A stretch of DNA of 64,000 nucleotides from Motacilla alba alba (taxonomy: Eukaryota; Chordata; Aves; Passeriformes; Motacillidae), in NCBI RefSeq assembly GCF_015832195.1, contig NC_052020.1, positions 868,001-932,000 of the forward strand. The letters are read 5' to 3'. Under the pieces are notes generated by a model. That model was not told the DNA's origin. It saw only the letters and a list, made by a program, of their open reading frames with translations, and did no database searches. Of the stretch, positions 1 through 11,500 are shown one piece after another (the first letter of the stretch is position 1; each line of letters opens with the position of its first letter). The translations under genes were made by a program, and so were the position numbers.

Positions 1-74
1 TGACATGGTGCCATTCAAAGGCTGGAATGGACGATCTTGGAGGTCTTTTCCAACCTCAGTGCTTCTGTGACTCA
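1..74 (+). repeat. CR1 LINE 3' tail fragment
   Basis: The first 74 bases read like the end of a chicken-repeat-1 (CR1) non-LTR retrotransposon: a GGATGATCTTGGAGGTC-like block (here with ACGATCTTGGAGG), then TTTTCCAACCTCAGTG and a degenerate TTCTGTGACTC tail. CR1 copies in birds are normally 5'-truncated and end in this block followed by short ATTCTRTG repeats. The fragment is cut by the window start, so its true length is unknown. The family assignment is from recall of the consensus, not from a search. Confidence 0.75.
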
Positions 75-3000
75 TGGATGTTAGTTATGTGGAGCTGCGT
101 TTTGCTGTAGTTGGTGCTTTGCTGAGCAGTCTCTGCAAAGCAGTGAAAAATGAGCAGTCCTGTGTGAGCTACATGAACTGGTGATTGCTAAAAATGTTAT
201 GAAGGGCGATGTGCAACAGAACTAGTGTAAACTTAAATGAGGTGATTTTTAAATGAGGAATGGAAAAGATGACAGGAAATAATAGTAAAGGGACAGAGTA
301 GATATGGACCTGAAGAAGGCAAGAGAGAGACAAAGAAAAAATGCCAGAGGAATAATGAGATGAGAATGTGTCCCAGCATAGCAAGGAAAAGTAGTTTTTG
401 TTTTTCTCTTGTCTTTCTCCATCCTACTTTTCATTCATTCAGCTTTTTTTTCCAAGTTTTCTTCCTTTCTTTTTGTTTTGCATTCAGTTCCTATTCATTA
501 TCTTACAACATCCACTTACCAAATCCCTTACTCCAAAACCCAGCTCCAGAAAATGCAAAGGCATCTTTGCAATTCCTGCATATGTATTTTTATGGTTTAA
601 TAGAAGTTTAAGATCAGTTTAAAATTAGTGTTAGTGATGACTAGGGACAATAGATTCCAAAGATCATCAGATCACTTCCTTGGGAACTGAACACCTGACC
701 TTTATCTTCAAAATACAGAAAGCTGCATCTTTTGAAGAGCTAAAACCCCAGTTTTGTATTTTGAATTGTTGGGAAGATCTCATGTGCAGAAGGGGTAATC
801 TCTGCTTGAGATGTACAGGTCTTGATTTGTGTGTGCAGGCTCAGACATCAGAGCTTCCAAAAAAATTACCTTCCCAGAGTAATTCAGACTTTCCTAAATT
901 TATTTAGTCATCTCTCTCAACAATGTAAAATGCTGTGTTGCTTAGTGAGTGTCTTTGGAATTTTTTATCACCTTTCCAAGCAAAAGCTGTGATAATCATG
1001 GGTGAGAGGGAAGAAATAATAGAAGAAAATCTCCTCAGACTAGATAACAATGAAGATTATATCTCCACAAACTAATAGGATTTCAGCTAAGAATCTGAAT
1101 AGAATGTGATAAAAATAAAGTTTAAAAGTTAAGCTTTTCCACTGATTTCTAACAAGGTGTAAGAAACTTGTTCTTATAAAATGGGGTAAGCATTTTTGGT
1201 TCTGATGTTTCCAGCACCATCTTACACGTAAAAATGTTTTGCCTGCATCAAAATGCTGCAATAAAAATACAGTTCTTAAACATTTCACTCCCATGAACTG
1301 TAATGATAAGTAAGAAATACTAACTGAATTACTTATAGGTCACTTTACAGCTGCCACTTATCTTGCATTATTTACTAGATTGTGAGGTTAATATTTCCTC
1401 AGCACCGTTTGAAATGGTGCTCTATTATAGCAGTGTAGTTGGGGGAAATCCACATTCAAACCTGTAATACATACCTGTTTTAAGAAATGTGAAATAATTA
1501 TGTGAAATAATTTGCATAGCATGACACAGCACAGTGGTATCAGGACAAGGATAAAATCAAGACACATATTTTAATAACCTGCACAGTAGATTGTACTGCC
1601 TCAAGCTTAAATACCTGAAGCAGAAAACACCACTTTCATTGAAGTGAAAATATTTCATAGACCTTGTGTTCCCCTACAATTTAAATGTTCAAAAAAGAAA
1701 CATTTCAAGGTTTTACCACCTAATTTTCTCCCTGATTATAACGTGAGGCTGGCAGCATTTCTATTCTTCTATTGTTCCTTTTCCTGTTTTTGTTCCCATT
1801 AAATTATTAAAGTGACTGCTTATGTATTTATGTAATATGTCACACGAAGGGGTCTCATCTGGACTGTAATACTAAACAATAAATCAAAATTACAAAACCA
1901 ACCAATTTCTAAATGGCATACACTTAGATACCTCCAACTTTGTATAAACCCATAAAAGAAGACTTTTAAAGAGACCTGTCTAGAATATTATTACCAGAGG
2001 CATGAAAGCAAGCACTTTTTTTTTTTTTTTGTGTATCAAAGCATCTGGAGGTTTTGCTATGAAGTCAATTTTAAGAGTAGCTTCAGTAAAATCAAGGCTC
2101 AAGTTAGGAGACTAGAGTGCAGCTTTGGCAGTAGGAGAATGTAGTTATAAATGAAAATATATTTTAAACATGATCAGAGAGCTGATGGGAACAAAAGGCT
2201 GATGAACTATTAATAGTTACTGTAGGTTAATCAATTATCAACTGTAATAAGCAACCTATTAAGGCTGTGAGACACATTATCCATCTTTTTCCAAATGCTT
2301 GTATCACTTATGGATGTGCTTACAGTCATCAGTAACAAGTACTGTTCATGTTTGTTTGTAAAAGCAGTTAGTGCTTAGTTTTTTTATACATTTCCATGGC
2401 AATTATCACTTACTAATGCTTGTTACTCATCCCTTACCTGGACTGATTTCAGATCAGTTGTGCTTTGAATTGAGAAGTCCCAGGCTAAGTCCTGGATTCT
2501 GCCTAAATTGCTGAAGAATTTGTAGTTTGTGACTGCAGGCAGGGTTTACAAAGATTAAAGGAAGTCTAGGTAACACTATTATTAAAGGCCTCAGCCATAG
2601 CACTCAGTTGCTACCAGGAGCAAAGCTGTAACACTGAAGTGTTACACAAAGATAGGAAATAGGAAAATAAATGATGGTGTAGACAAACCTTTATTGCAGA
2701 CCAAGTGGATTAACTGACTTACAGGGTGGAACTGTTCTGATATATTCTGCCAGTGTTTTGTCTTTTACAAAGCTTGAACTTCTTCATTGACTGCTTTGTC
2801 CAGCAAACTTCCCTTAATTATTGAAAATATTTTTTCTTAAAATGTAAATATTGTTTTCTCATTCAAACACCTTGTGTTATATATTCTAATTTCCAAGGGA
2901 GTTCTCTTGGGCTCATCTTTTCTAGTGTTACCACAGGGGAAGTATTTTTAAACTGGCCAAAATTTCAGTTTTCAGAGAGGCTCAGAAGACTGAGGGGGCA

Positions 3001-3754
3001 GTTTGTTTTTTCAGCTTTGTTGGCAGAGTTGGCTGCAGCTTCTCTTGGTGCTGGTTTGTATGTGTCTGAGTACTCGTCATTTTTACTGTTTCTATGGAGT
3101 ACCAACTGATGGAAAAGAAAAAGTCATTCTGCCTTTTGGCAGGACAGTTGCCCGCCTTCTCTCTTGAATACTGTGTCCTGCTTGCAAATTATTTAAAAAT
3201 AACAACCTGAAGACCTAAGACAAATCACCTTTTACTTCTCTTAAGATGTTGCAATGTACGTTGGAGCTGTTGAAGGGTTTGGACACTCACATGTTTATGC
3301 TTCAGAGCAGTAAGTCCTGGCACCTTGCTGGGCTTTCTGCACACTGGCAAACCCCGGTGGCAGGATCAGTTCTGGAGCGTGACTACAGAGTGCAGTCAAT
3401 CCACAACATTTGATATTCCTGCTTTCATTGGGTAAGTATTTTAAATAATTTTAGAATGTTAATTAACACGTGCCTCATTGTTTCTAATACTGGATATGCT
3501 GGTTACATTTCTGTCTTGAAACTATCAAAAGAAAATGATCTCATATAGTACAAAAGTCCCTATTTAATAGGAATGGAAAAGATTAATCATGTGCCTTCTC
3601 TCAAATCCGTGAGATTTCATATTGAGAGGAATTTGCCTTTTGAATGTGTTTTCAAAAATAATGTAAAATGGGAGGTGAAGAGAGGAAAGCAGCAGGGTAT
3701 GTTGAACTAAATAGTGAGTTACTGATCCTGCCCCTGATACTGAAGCTAATTCTG
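75..3754. other. Upstream flank of GALNT18, no gene seen
   Basis: About 3.7 kb of AT-rich DNA between the CR1 tail and the CpG island. The open frames here are short, low-complexity or rich in Phe/Ser/Leu from T-rich tracts, and none resembles a known protein. Small features include a 13-bp direct duplication at 1488-1513 running into an ATTTGCAT octamer (1510-1517), and a T tract near 2018-2032. The AT-rich stretch at about 2200-2420 has several TTAAT/ATTA cores and could be a distal regulatory element, but nothing in one sequence alone proves that. Confidence 0.6.
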
Positions 3755-4078
3755 GATGTTCTCGGATGGAGCGTATCCCGACGGAGGCGGGGGAGGCGAT
3801 GAACGGATGGACACGGGGCTCGCCGGTGCGGATGCGAGCAACCACTCGGTATTCCCGGCCCAGCCTCGGCGGGGAGCGGGCACGCCGAGAGGCTCAAAGC
3901 CGAACGCATCGCAGTGGTGGGTGGTCGCTGGGAGCCCAGGGCACGTCTCCGGTTTCACCCTCCGGGAAATGGACGCCTTTGGGTGCGAGCGGCGGCACCG
4001 CGGCTCTCTGAGCCCGGCCGCACAGCGAACGGCACCGGCGGCTGCCGCCTCTGCTTCTCCAGGCTGGGGATCCTTCGC

Positions 4079-4268
4079 AGGGAGGCGGAGAGGCAGGCGG
4101 GCAGGCAGGCAGGGAGGCAGGCAGGGAGGAGGGCAAGCAGACAGGGAAGCAGGCAGGGAGGCAGGCAGGCGGGCAGGCAGGCAGGGAGTCAGGCAGGCAG
4201 GCGGGCAGGCAGGCAGGGAGTCAGGCAGGCAGGGAGGCAGGCAGGCGGGCAGGCAGGCAGGGAGGCGC
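4079..4268 (+). repeat. GGCA-type GC-rich tandem repeat in the promoter
   Basis: About 190 bp made of AGGC/AGGG tetramers (GGCAGGCAGGGAGGCAGG and variants), with higher-order units in which GGGAGTC recurs at about 4185 and 4217, followed by AGGCAGGCAGG and GGCGGGCAGG. Its lack of stops in several frames explains the long Gln-Ala-Gly-Arg-like translations across it, which I do not regard as protein. It ends about 570 bp before the GALNT18 start codon, so it is promoter or far 5' leader. Repeats of this kind are normally length-polymorphic and often collapsed in assemblies. The G-rich strand has many GG runs but few GGG runs, so strong quadruplex formation is not obvious. Confidence 0.9.
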
Positions 4269-4605
4269 CGGGCTCTCGGTGCGGAGCGAGGAGCAGGTGG
4301 GTCCCGCCGCATCCCCGCCCCGCAGCCCCGCGCAGCGCCGCTGCCATTGGAGCCGGGCGCTGTCAGTCTGTCCCGGGCGAGCCCCGCTCCCCGGCAGGCT
4401 CTCCCGGCGCTGGGGCTCCGCCGCGGCCGGTGGCGATGGCAAGCGGCGGCGCGGGGAACAAAGTTTGCCACGCTCGGGCGCTGGGCTGCCCGCGTCCGTG
4501 ATGCCCGGGGCCGGGGGCGCTGCCTGAGCGCAGCGGGCAGCCGGGCGGCGGGCACGCCTCGCTGTCTGCCGAAGGCGCTGCCATCGCAAACTTTCGGCGA
4601 TTTTC

Positions 4606-4629
4606 ATGTACTCAAAGCCAGGATTCTAA
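4606..4629 (+). other. Upstream ORF 1 in the GALNT18 leader
   Basis: ATG at 4606 opens a seven-codon frame that stops with TAA at 4627-4629, about 210 bases before the main start. It counts as a uORF only if transcription starts upstream of it, which is plausible but not shown. It ends just before a pyrimidine-rich stretch (about 4634-4662). Confidence 0.4.
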
Positions 4630-4710
4630 TTCTCAGCCCTCCCCGCCCCCACTTCTCCTTCTAGGTAGGCGACAATTATTTTTTGTTCTGTGGATTAGAG
4701 AACTTTTTGC

Positions 4711-4725
4711 ATGGAAATTTACTGA
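4711..4725 (+). other. Upstream ORF 2 in the GALNT18 leader (four codons)
   Basis: ATG GAA ATT TAC TGA, a minimal upstream frame 113 bases before the main start and out of frame with it. The ATG context is TTTGCATGG: a pyrimidine at -3 but G at +4. Such short frames usually allow reinitiation downstream. This one is likely to be in the mature 5' leader because it is close to the coding start with no convincing splice acceptor in between. Confidence 0.5.
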
Positions 4726-4821
4726 CTTTCGAGTGGTCTCCGCTTCGGGGAAAGGGGGAAAAGGATTTATATTCATCGCGGCTTATTTTTGTTTTCTGGA
4801 TCACAGGATTTCTGGAGCTAT

Positions 4822-4902
4822 ATGGAGGGATCTCAGGATGGTGTGCACCAGGAAAACCAAAACTTTAGTGTCCACTTGCGTGATTTTGAGTGGAATGACT
4901 AA
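4822..4902 (+). other. Overlapping upstream ORF across the GALNT18 start codon
   Basis: ATG at 4822 opens a 26-codon frame in the +1 frame relative to GALNT18. It runs through the main ATG at 4838 and stops at TAA 4900-4902, inside the membrane-segment codons. Its context is weak (T at -3, G at +4), whereas the main ATG has A at -3 and G at +4. Ribosomes would therefore mostly scan past it, but any that start here cannot start GALNT18. The frame is read directly; an effect on translation is inference. Confidence 0.5.
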
Positions 4903-5072
4903 CATCGTCTGCCTGCTGTACGTGGGCTGGGTCACCAACTACATTGCCAGTGTTTACGTGAAAGTGCAGGAGCCGATCTCAGAAAAAAAGTTAGAGGAAG
5001 ACAAAGGGGACACTTTAAGGATTATAGAAAGGCTGGACCATTTGGAAAATGTCATCAAGCAGCACATCCAAG
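4838..5072 (+). CDS. GALNT18: GALNT18 coding exon 1 (N-terminal 78 residues)
   Basis: Start of polypeptide N-acetylgalactosaminyltransferase 18, a GT27-family type II Golgi/ER membrane protein. The family moves GalNAc from UDP-GalNAc to Ser/Thr in mucin-type O-glycosylation; GALNT18 belongs to the GALNT8/9/17/18 subgroup, whose own catalytic activity is debated. The protein starts MVCTRKTKT, a short basic cytoplasmic tail. A hydrophobic signal anchor follows at about residues 10-33 (LVSTCVILSGM, then CLLYVGW), then stem residues including EEDKGDTLRIIERLDHLE, a likely short coiled coil. The exon ends NVIKQHIQ plus one base. From memory human GALNT18 has the same start, the same 78-residue length to this point and only a few substitutions. 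The ATG at 4838 has a strong context (A at -3, G at +4). The frame stays open upstream to at least 4733 but contains no ATG there. Exons for the catalytic and ricin-like lectin domains are absent, so they must lie beyond 64000. Confidence 0.95.
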
Positions 5073-5080
5073 GTACCACC
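5073..5080 (+). other. 5' splice site of GALNT18 exon 1
   Basis: The exon ends CCAAG and the intron begins GTACCA. The cut after codon 78 plus one base (phase 1) matches the point where similarity to known GALNT18 stops; past it the frame runs into a Pro/Arg-rich translation of CpG-island DNA. The +3 A fits a donor consensus; +4 to +6 fit poorly, so the site is moderate in strength. Confidence 0.85.
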
Positions 5081-5177
5081 TCACCCCCGCTTGCTCGCCC
5101 TCCTCCTCCTCTCCCCTCTCCGCCCGCCGCTCGCCGTGGGCAGCTCCATCCCCTCCCGCCGCGGGTGTGCTGTGTGT

Positions 5178-5213
5178 GCGTCTGTCGTGTCTGTCGTGTC
5201 TGTCGCGTCTGTC
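5178..5213 (+). repeat. 9-bp tandem repeat, four copies
   Basis: Four back-to-back copies of G[C/T]GTCTGTC. Copies 1 and 4 have GCG and copies 2 and 3 have GTG, a difference that fits CpG decay within the array. It lies 105 bases inside intron 1, still in the CpG island. Confidence 0.9.
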
Positions 5214-5461
5214 GCGATCGGCGGAGCCGTGGCCAGCCCGGAAGAGCCGGGGCTGCGCGGGGCGTGCGGGGCGGCCGGAGGAGCCCTCCCCGAGCCCGGC
5301 CGGGCAGCGGCGGGGCCGGGGGCCGTGCGGGAGCCGCCCCCACCCGCGGGGCTCGGCCTGGGGCTGGAGCGAGCCTCAGCGCCCTGCCTTGCCTTCCCCG
5401 AGGAGGGGTGCGCGGGGGGGGCTCGGAGCCAAGACCCGCTTCCCATCTCGCTGTTTATGTG

Positions 5462-5503
5462 TTTTTTTTTTTCTTTTTCTTTTTTTTTTTTTTATTTTTT
5501 TTT
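5462..5503 (+). repeat. T-rich tract at the 3' edge of the CpG island
   Basis: About 40 bases of almost pure T with single C and A interruptions, directly after the GC-rich island. It marks an abrupt composition change; the tract length is likely variable between individuals. Confidence 0.9.
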
Positions 5504-8500
5504 AATTTCTATGTGTTATTTTTCAAAATGGTTTGATGCTAGTGGAATTCTTGTTGTCCTCCTCCTTTAAGCCCGACTCTGCTAATCCGTGCTGAGTCTC
5601 TGTGTTCCTTGGGATGATGGAGGTTTTCCCTTAGTGCCGCTATAGTGCCGGGAGCCTCTTGGGATTATAACTGGGGCGATCTCTCTTTATGTAATGCCTT
5701 TTAATTTGATTGCCCTTTAATGGGTACCCTGGGAGAAGGGTTGAAGTGGGGAGGCACTGGGAAAGAATATGATTATTTCCTGTGAGTTTGGGATTTTACA
5801 TGGCTTATGCTTTACTGGGGGATCTTTAGTGTCTTCCTTTATACTTTCACCATCTGCATGGCATCATACTGCCACTCTCTCAGCCTGCCAGGTGAATTGG
5901 ATGGTGAGGAGGCTTGGGGGTAGGTGAGAACTTGTACAAAATCTTGAGGAGGAACCATCTTTCTCTACTTTTGCATAACCTCCACCAAATACTCAAACCC
6001 CAGTTCTAGTCTCTCCTAAACCTGAAGAAGAAGAGTAGACCATGTGATGAAGGATACCTATCACCAGTGCAAAAAACCTTGCTCACTTCCAAGCAGCTTT
6101 GACCAACTGGTCTTCTGGGAATATGAAGCAAATGGAGCGAGCAGGGTGGGTAGCCCCGTATGTGCTGGGCTTCCCTGCTTGTCAATACATGTAACTTTGT
6201 GGTGCTATTACAGCCCAGCTACTTTGCTTTGACTTGTGTTAATATCTTTCTAAATATGGCGTATCATCATTCATTTTGTACATGCACTCATTTCTCAAAT
6301 AGTCTTGTCATCTTGCTCAAAGGACTAAAATGCTGCTTTTAATAATTTTCCCCTCTTTCTTCTCTGGAGAATGGGTTATAGCAGCTTCTTCAAGTTTTAA
6401 GATCTATCATACAATCCTTAAGTTTTTCTTGATTCCTGAAATGGATTTTTAAAAGCAAATGTATTCTTGTCTGTGTGCCAGTGGAGTGCACTGTGGAAGC
6501 ATATATGAAGGCAGGGATTTTCCAAAAGGCTCTGGCTAAGAGCGAGATACACAAAGTTAATTGACTTCCCTTATGAGGCTGGAGCATAACTGCTTAAGGT
6601 TTCTTGTTGTGAAACTCAAATAGCCTTGTTTATTTGCAAGGAAACTAACTGTTTTCAGGGAAACTAACCACATTGGTGCCTTTGGTCACTAGTTCTTAGA
6701 GAAGTAGAGAATAGGTTCCCTTAAATCAGGGGAGGATATAGCATGGATTAAAGCATAAGCTTTTTTTTTTTTTTGATGACTATCCATAAGCCAAACCAGA
6801 TGTTTTTTTTTTTTTTCCCTCAAATAATGCTTCTTTTAAATTTGAAGAGGGTCTTCCAAAATTAACTAAGTGAACGGTTTGGTGATAAGTACTAAAGTAT
6901 TAGGGCATTAAAATAAAAGTTTTGCAAGCTTCTCATGTCTTATTGAAACTACTTAGTCTTTAAGATAAATAAATGAATAAAATAAAAATCACAGATCCTT
7001 AGCTCAAAGTGGATTTTCTGTACTTTTATTTGCCAAATAATTATAACGGGTTCTCACAGGAACTCCTGTGGCAGATACTGCAGAATAGGGTCTTACTTTA
7101 TTCAGATTTTGTTTAGAACTGTGAAATACTGTAAATTCTGGTCACGGTGCAAAACTCACTGAAGTTATTGAAAGAAATATCCCAAGCTTGACTGGGTTTG
7201 ATTTGAAGGCCAGCTTTAAGAAATTACATAATTGAGAGTTGTTGCCAGAAATTGAGTAAATCAGCTGCTGTAATGGTTCTAGACATAGTTATAAGGGTTT
7301 TCTGTAGTTTGCTATTAAACTTTTCCTTGGACCACTTCTTTTTTGTGTCGGACAGAGGTCTGAATAGCTCAGATGTTCTGCAATGCTGAACTGGCATGAA
7401 GTTAGCACAGGTAATAGAATTACCTTCCACAGGATACCCTGCAAGTGCCAGAGAGCTATAGCTGCTGCATTTTACGCATGGGGTTACACTAATATTTCAT
7501 TTTAATTTGCTTTCTGATTGTTTAATTAGATGCCAGCTGGGAATTCCTTTAGTACATAAATTGCAAGCTTGTAATATTTAATCAAGTGTCCTGGAAATGA
7601 GAAGAAATAAGAGATGCCTTCATATAAAACCCTTTTAAAAGTATGTATTTTAAAAAGGCATTTTCATGGCAAGAAAAGTATCAGACTGAAAAGAGATTTC
7701 CAGATAACAGAGGTTCAGAGGGAATCAGAGCTGGTTTGCCTTGTGTTTGGAAAGAATGATATGGACAGGGAAATCCCAGGCCACAGAAAGAAGAAGCTTG
7801 TGGAGCTAAAGCTTGATGCTGAAACTTGAGCTGCCTGAGACCTGGGAATCCTGAGTTCCTGGCTTGTGGCCAGACACAGCTCACAAGATGGTTTTGGTCA
7901 AGTGACTTTATCTTTTTGCAGTGATGGCAGCCTGCAGGATTTTCTGTGGCAGGGTGTTGTGGGATTGTGGTGTTAATCACATCTGAATGCTCCGCAGCCA
8001 GTACCAAGGAGATTCTCTCCCCCAGCCCAGCTCTTCAGTAGGAGGCATATGCTCCATGCTAGCAGGCAGCCCGCTGAGAGAAACTTTTAGTTCCCACCTC
8101 CTTTGGAGGTTGCCGACAGGATGGTGTCTTTGTGGAGATTAATTGTGTGTATGTGTTTATGAGTATGAAAGAAACTGAGTAAAGGACCAGATGGGTAGCT
8201 TGATGCAAAATGCAGCCCTTTTCCTGCCTGACAGAGGTGTGTGGCACATGGACTCTGCAGTAGCACTAAGCTTTATTCCCAGAAATGATACTTTAGAGGG
8301 CTGAGGTTAACAAGTGTTAAATGGGGTAGAAAAACTGTGTTCTGTTGAGTTCACAAACACCAAAGTGGCTGAAGAAACCCCAGACGCTCTCAGGTTATTA
8401 AAATCAATACGAGAGTGCTTCAGACAGATCACAACATATCCTTCATCTTAATAATGCATCATGCATTGGCTCTGACACCAAAAACTCGCCCTAAATCATA

Positions 8501-11500
8501 TGTGCAGTTGGAAGATCAGGGGAGTGAGCAGGCTGCTCTTAATCTGATACTGAGTTTGTATCAGTGACAAAGTGAAAAACACCAGCCAAAAGGGAGAAAT
8601 GTGTTGTTTTCTACAGCCTCACTTTAGGCCATCATAGTTCATAGTTTAATTTTCCTTGAAAAACTAAGCTATGATTAAACCTGTATCACTCAGAACACCA
8701 CTGCACATCATCCTGTCTTATTACTCAATGTCATTTTAGTATTTTTCAGCCTTCTTAGTTTTAATCAGATGATGTTTTTATTACGGAATTATCTTAAAAG
8801 ATTACAGACTATGAAGTCTATGACATGAACTTGCTTCCTTGCCCTCACCAATTCTTCCTCCCAGTCCCTTGGACCTAAACAGATTTACTAAACAGTTAAG
8901 ACAGAAGCTAGATCTAAATTGAAGTTGTAACACACAGTTCATTTCTGGACTAGCTGAATTTTTAGTTAAGGTTGATGGATGGTTACTAAGATGTCTGTGT
9001 CCTAGTAGGACTTTGGTCTTCCATCCTTGCAAGCTGTTGTATCTGTTCTTACCAGTGGAATATCAGGCACTGTGTGGACTTGGGAAAATTTGTGAGAGAA
9101 GAGCTGTTTACATTGTGTTTCATTCTGCTGCTTAGAATGATTTGCTGTGTGGATTTACATGAGCTAAAATTAGCTATCCCACAATTGGATATCTGATCAC
9201 TGTCTGTGGTCAGCTGGGCGAGGGAGAGGTCTCCAGTGTGGGATTCACTCAGTCCCTGTGTCAGGTGTTAGGATGAAATGATTTGCTCTCAGAAACTGCA
9301 TATTTTGAGCTTGGGAACTAGGTCAACCCACATTCTTAATTTTAGCCTGGGAAAGATATGAGTAAGTAAATGTTGTGTTTCTTATCTACCCTTTATTTCT
9401 TGATCTCAAACACAAAGAAGGATGTCTTCTGTCTTTTGCAGCTTGGCTAACTAACTCTAGCTGGGTTCCATAAAGTCAGCTCACCAGGATTCAAATGGCC
9501 ACTCCACCATGTCTCTTACTCCTGAGGTACTGCCCTTTTGGGAATAATTAATGGCTAAATCCCCTCAGCTTATTTCCCTCAAGCTCAAAAGCAATTAGGC
9601 ATGTTTATCACTCGTTGCAGCATGTTTATTCTACTGAGAAACAAATGAGCACCAGGCAGCAGCCCTGGGAGCACTCAGCTCTTGCTCCACTGCAGAGGGC
9701 TCTGTATTCCCTGTCTCTAACAAGCGCACAGATCTGCTGTCCCAATGCAGTTAATTGCAGTGGAAGCAACTACTTGCATATGTAAGAGAGACAGGATTAA
9801 TCCCATTATTTTTCCTCTTTAGACTGTGACTTCTCAAGTCATTCTAGATGGCTGCATGTCAGTGCAGATTAATTGGGATTTAACTTTCATGTTCTTCCAT
9901 GCTTAGGGATGAGCACACTAAAGAAACCTTAATACAGTTATTTCAACTGGAAGACTTAATTTGCTGTAAATTTTCAAGCAACACTGGAGGTGTAGGTATT
10001 TCAAGGACAATCTACTGAAGGCTTAATGTTGTTGATTCTGTTGACTACACCTTGATCGTGTATTGTTACTGTTATTAAAATGAACTTTTTTGTGCTTTGA
10101 ATATCTTCAGCTCCCTTCTAATGATATTCTTGCCAGTTCTTCCACTGAGGATTTATGTCACTGGAGTTATGTCACTGAGGAGTGCTAGTTTGGCCTTACT
10201 AAGGTAACTGGATTTCATTGCTGGAAATTGAATGATTCTTTTTTCTTCAGAATGAGGTTTCTTTTTAAAATTTATTTTCCATTTTCCTGATTGTCATCTA
10301 GATTGCTCTGTTTCTTCAGGTTTGTACAATGGGAATGGCATGGCAGATTTGAGATCGTTTCTTTTGACAGAAACCAGGAAAGTTTTATTTGGCCATGGAG
10401 TGAGAGTGAATGATAGCTTTGTAGTTGGGAAGGGAATTGACCTGGATTCCTTTTCCTTCAGTCCTAACAATTTCTGTAGTACACATGAAAGAAGTCTTCA
10501 ACAGAAGGTTAAAAAAATCAGTCAGGAGCGGGGCTGTGACTTCCATGCCCTCCACAAATTCCCTCATTGCTGAGCTAGAAAAGTTTGCCTTTTTCTCTGA
10601 AAAAGATAATTTTTGTTGACATTTGTTATCTCTGCATAATGTCACAGCCTTTGTGGAGGGAGGGGGGTTTTTAGGGCTGCGTTTGAGCAGAGGATGTATG
10701 GGCTGAGCAGGGATGGAGAGAGCTGTTCTGCTCCAGGTTCTGCACTCAGTGCTTCATTTGTGCCACTCTGGTGTCACTCTGGGCTCTGTTGCTCAGGTTG
10801 GCACAAGCAGCCTGCAGCTGTGCAGGGGTTCCAGCTGAGGTCTTTCCTGCCAGCTTGTTATGCCCACTTCAGTACTAACGAGTGATTTTTATCTGTGTGA
10901 CCAGAATAGAGGTAAATACATCTGAAAAGAAACATAAAGCAAGACCTACACAGCTGCTGGGAATTGTGTGTAATGTGTGAGATCAGCTTGGTGCTGGACT
11001 CTCTCTGTCTGGCATCGCATGAGGCAGTTTTTGCTTGTCTCCACCTAACATTGCTCTCTCGCCTGTGACAAGACACAGAAGCAGTTTCCTTTAATTCTGC
11101 CTTCAACAGAAAGGTCTTGTCATCAAGGTTACACTGTGAAAGTCTACCTAAGTGTGGGGAGTGGTGGAATAAGCTGATGCTGTCTATTTGAATGTTAGAC
11201 ATGATGTGTAAAGAAAATCTATGGTGATTTAAAGGAGCAAATATTGGGCTCAAATCTTGAGACAGCGGTGGCAGTTTGAAGATGGCTTAGCTGCCTCCTG
11301 AGGGTGATGGAGGGTCCTTGTTTGTCTTTGGAACAGCCCAGGAACTTGATTCTCAGCTATTAATACATGATGGAATGTGGAAAGGGACACAATGGGACAT
11401 GAATCCTCTCTAGCTGGTTAATGGCTGTGGTTAATGGCTGTCCTTATTTCATGCAGCCATAAGATTATGTTGTCAGCCACACTTGGCCTGGAGATTGGAG

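Larger units (their letters stand above)
3755..5440 (+). promoter_or_regulatory. GALNT18: CpG island promoter of GALNT18
   Basis: Base composition changes sharply from AT-rich to CpG-dense at about 3755 and back at about 5440, and the island brackets the first coding exon. Visible elements are GC boxes (GGCGGGG near 3787, CCCCGCCCC near 4312, CCCCGCCCCC at 4641-4650) and an inverted CCAAT box (ATTGG at 4346-4350). I see no convincing TATA box at a sensible distance, which fits a dispersed-start CpG-island promoter. The transcription start cannot be fixed from sequence; the GC boxes and CCAAT box suggest it lies between about 4370 and 4700. Island limits are by eye. Confidence 0.8.

Noticed and set aside
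3756..4664. Long plus-strand open frame of 302 codons across the promoter
   Set aside because: It runs through the GGCA-type tandem repeat and the CpG island, where stops are rare. The translation is Gly/Arg/Gln-rich low complexity with no domain, and the minus strand is equally open.
4733..4837. N-terminal extension of GALNT18 by 35 codons
   Set aside because: The frame is open, but it begins only at a GTG codon and contains no ATG; the conserved family start MVCTRKT is at 4838 with a strong context.
5073..5536. Continuation of the GALNT18 frame past codon 78
   Set aside because: Similarity to GALNT18 stops exactly at a GT donor; the rest is Pro/Arg/Gly-rich CpG-island translation ending in poly-Phe from a T tract.
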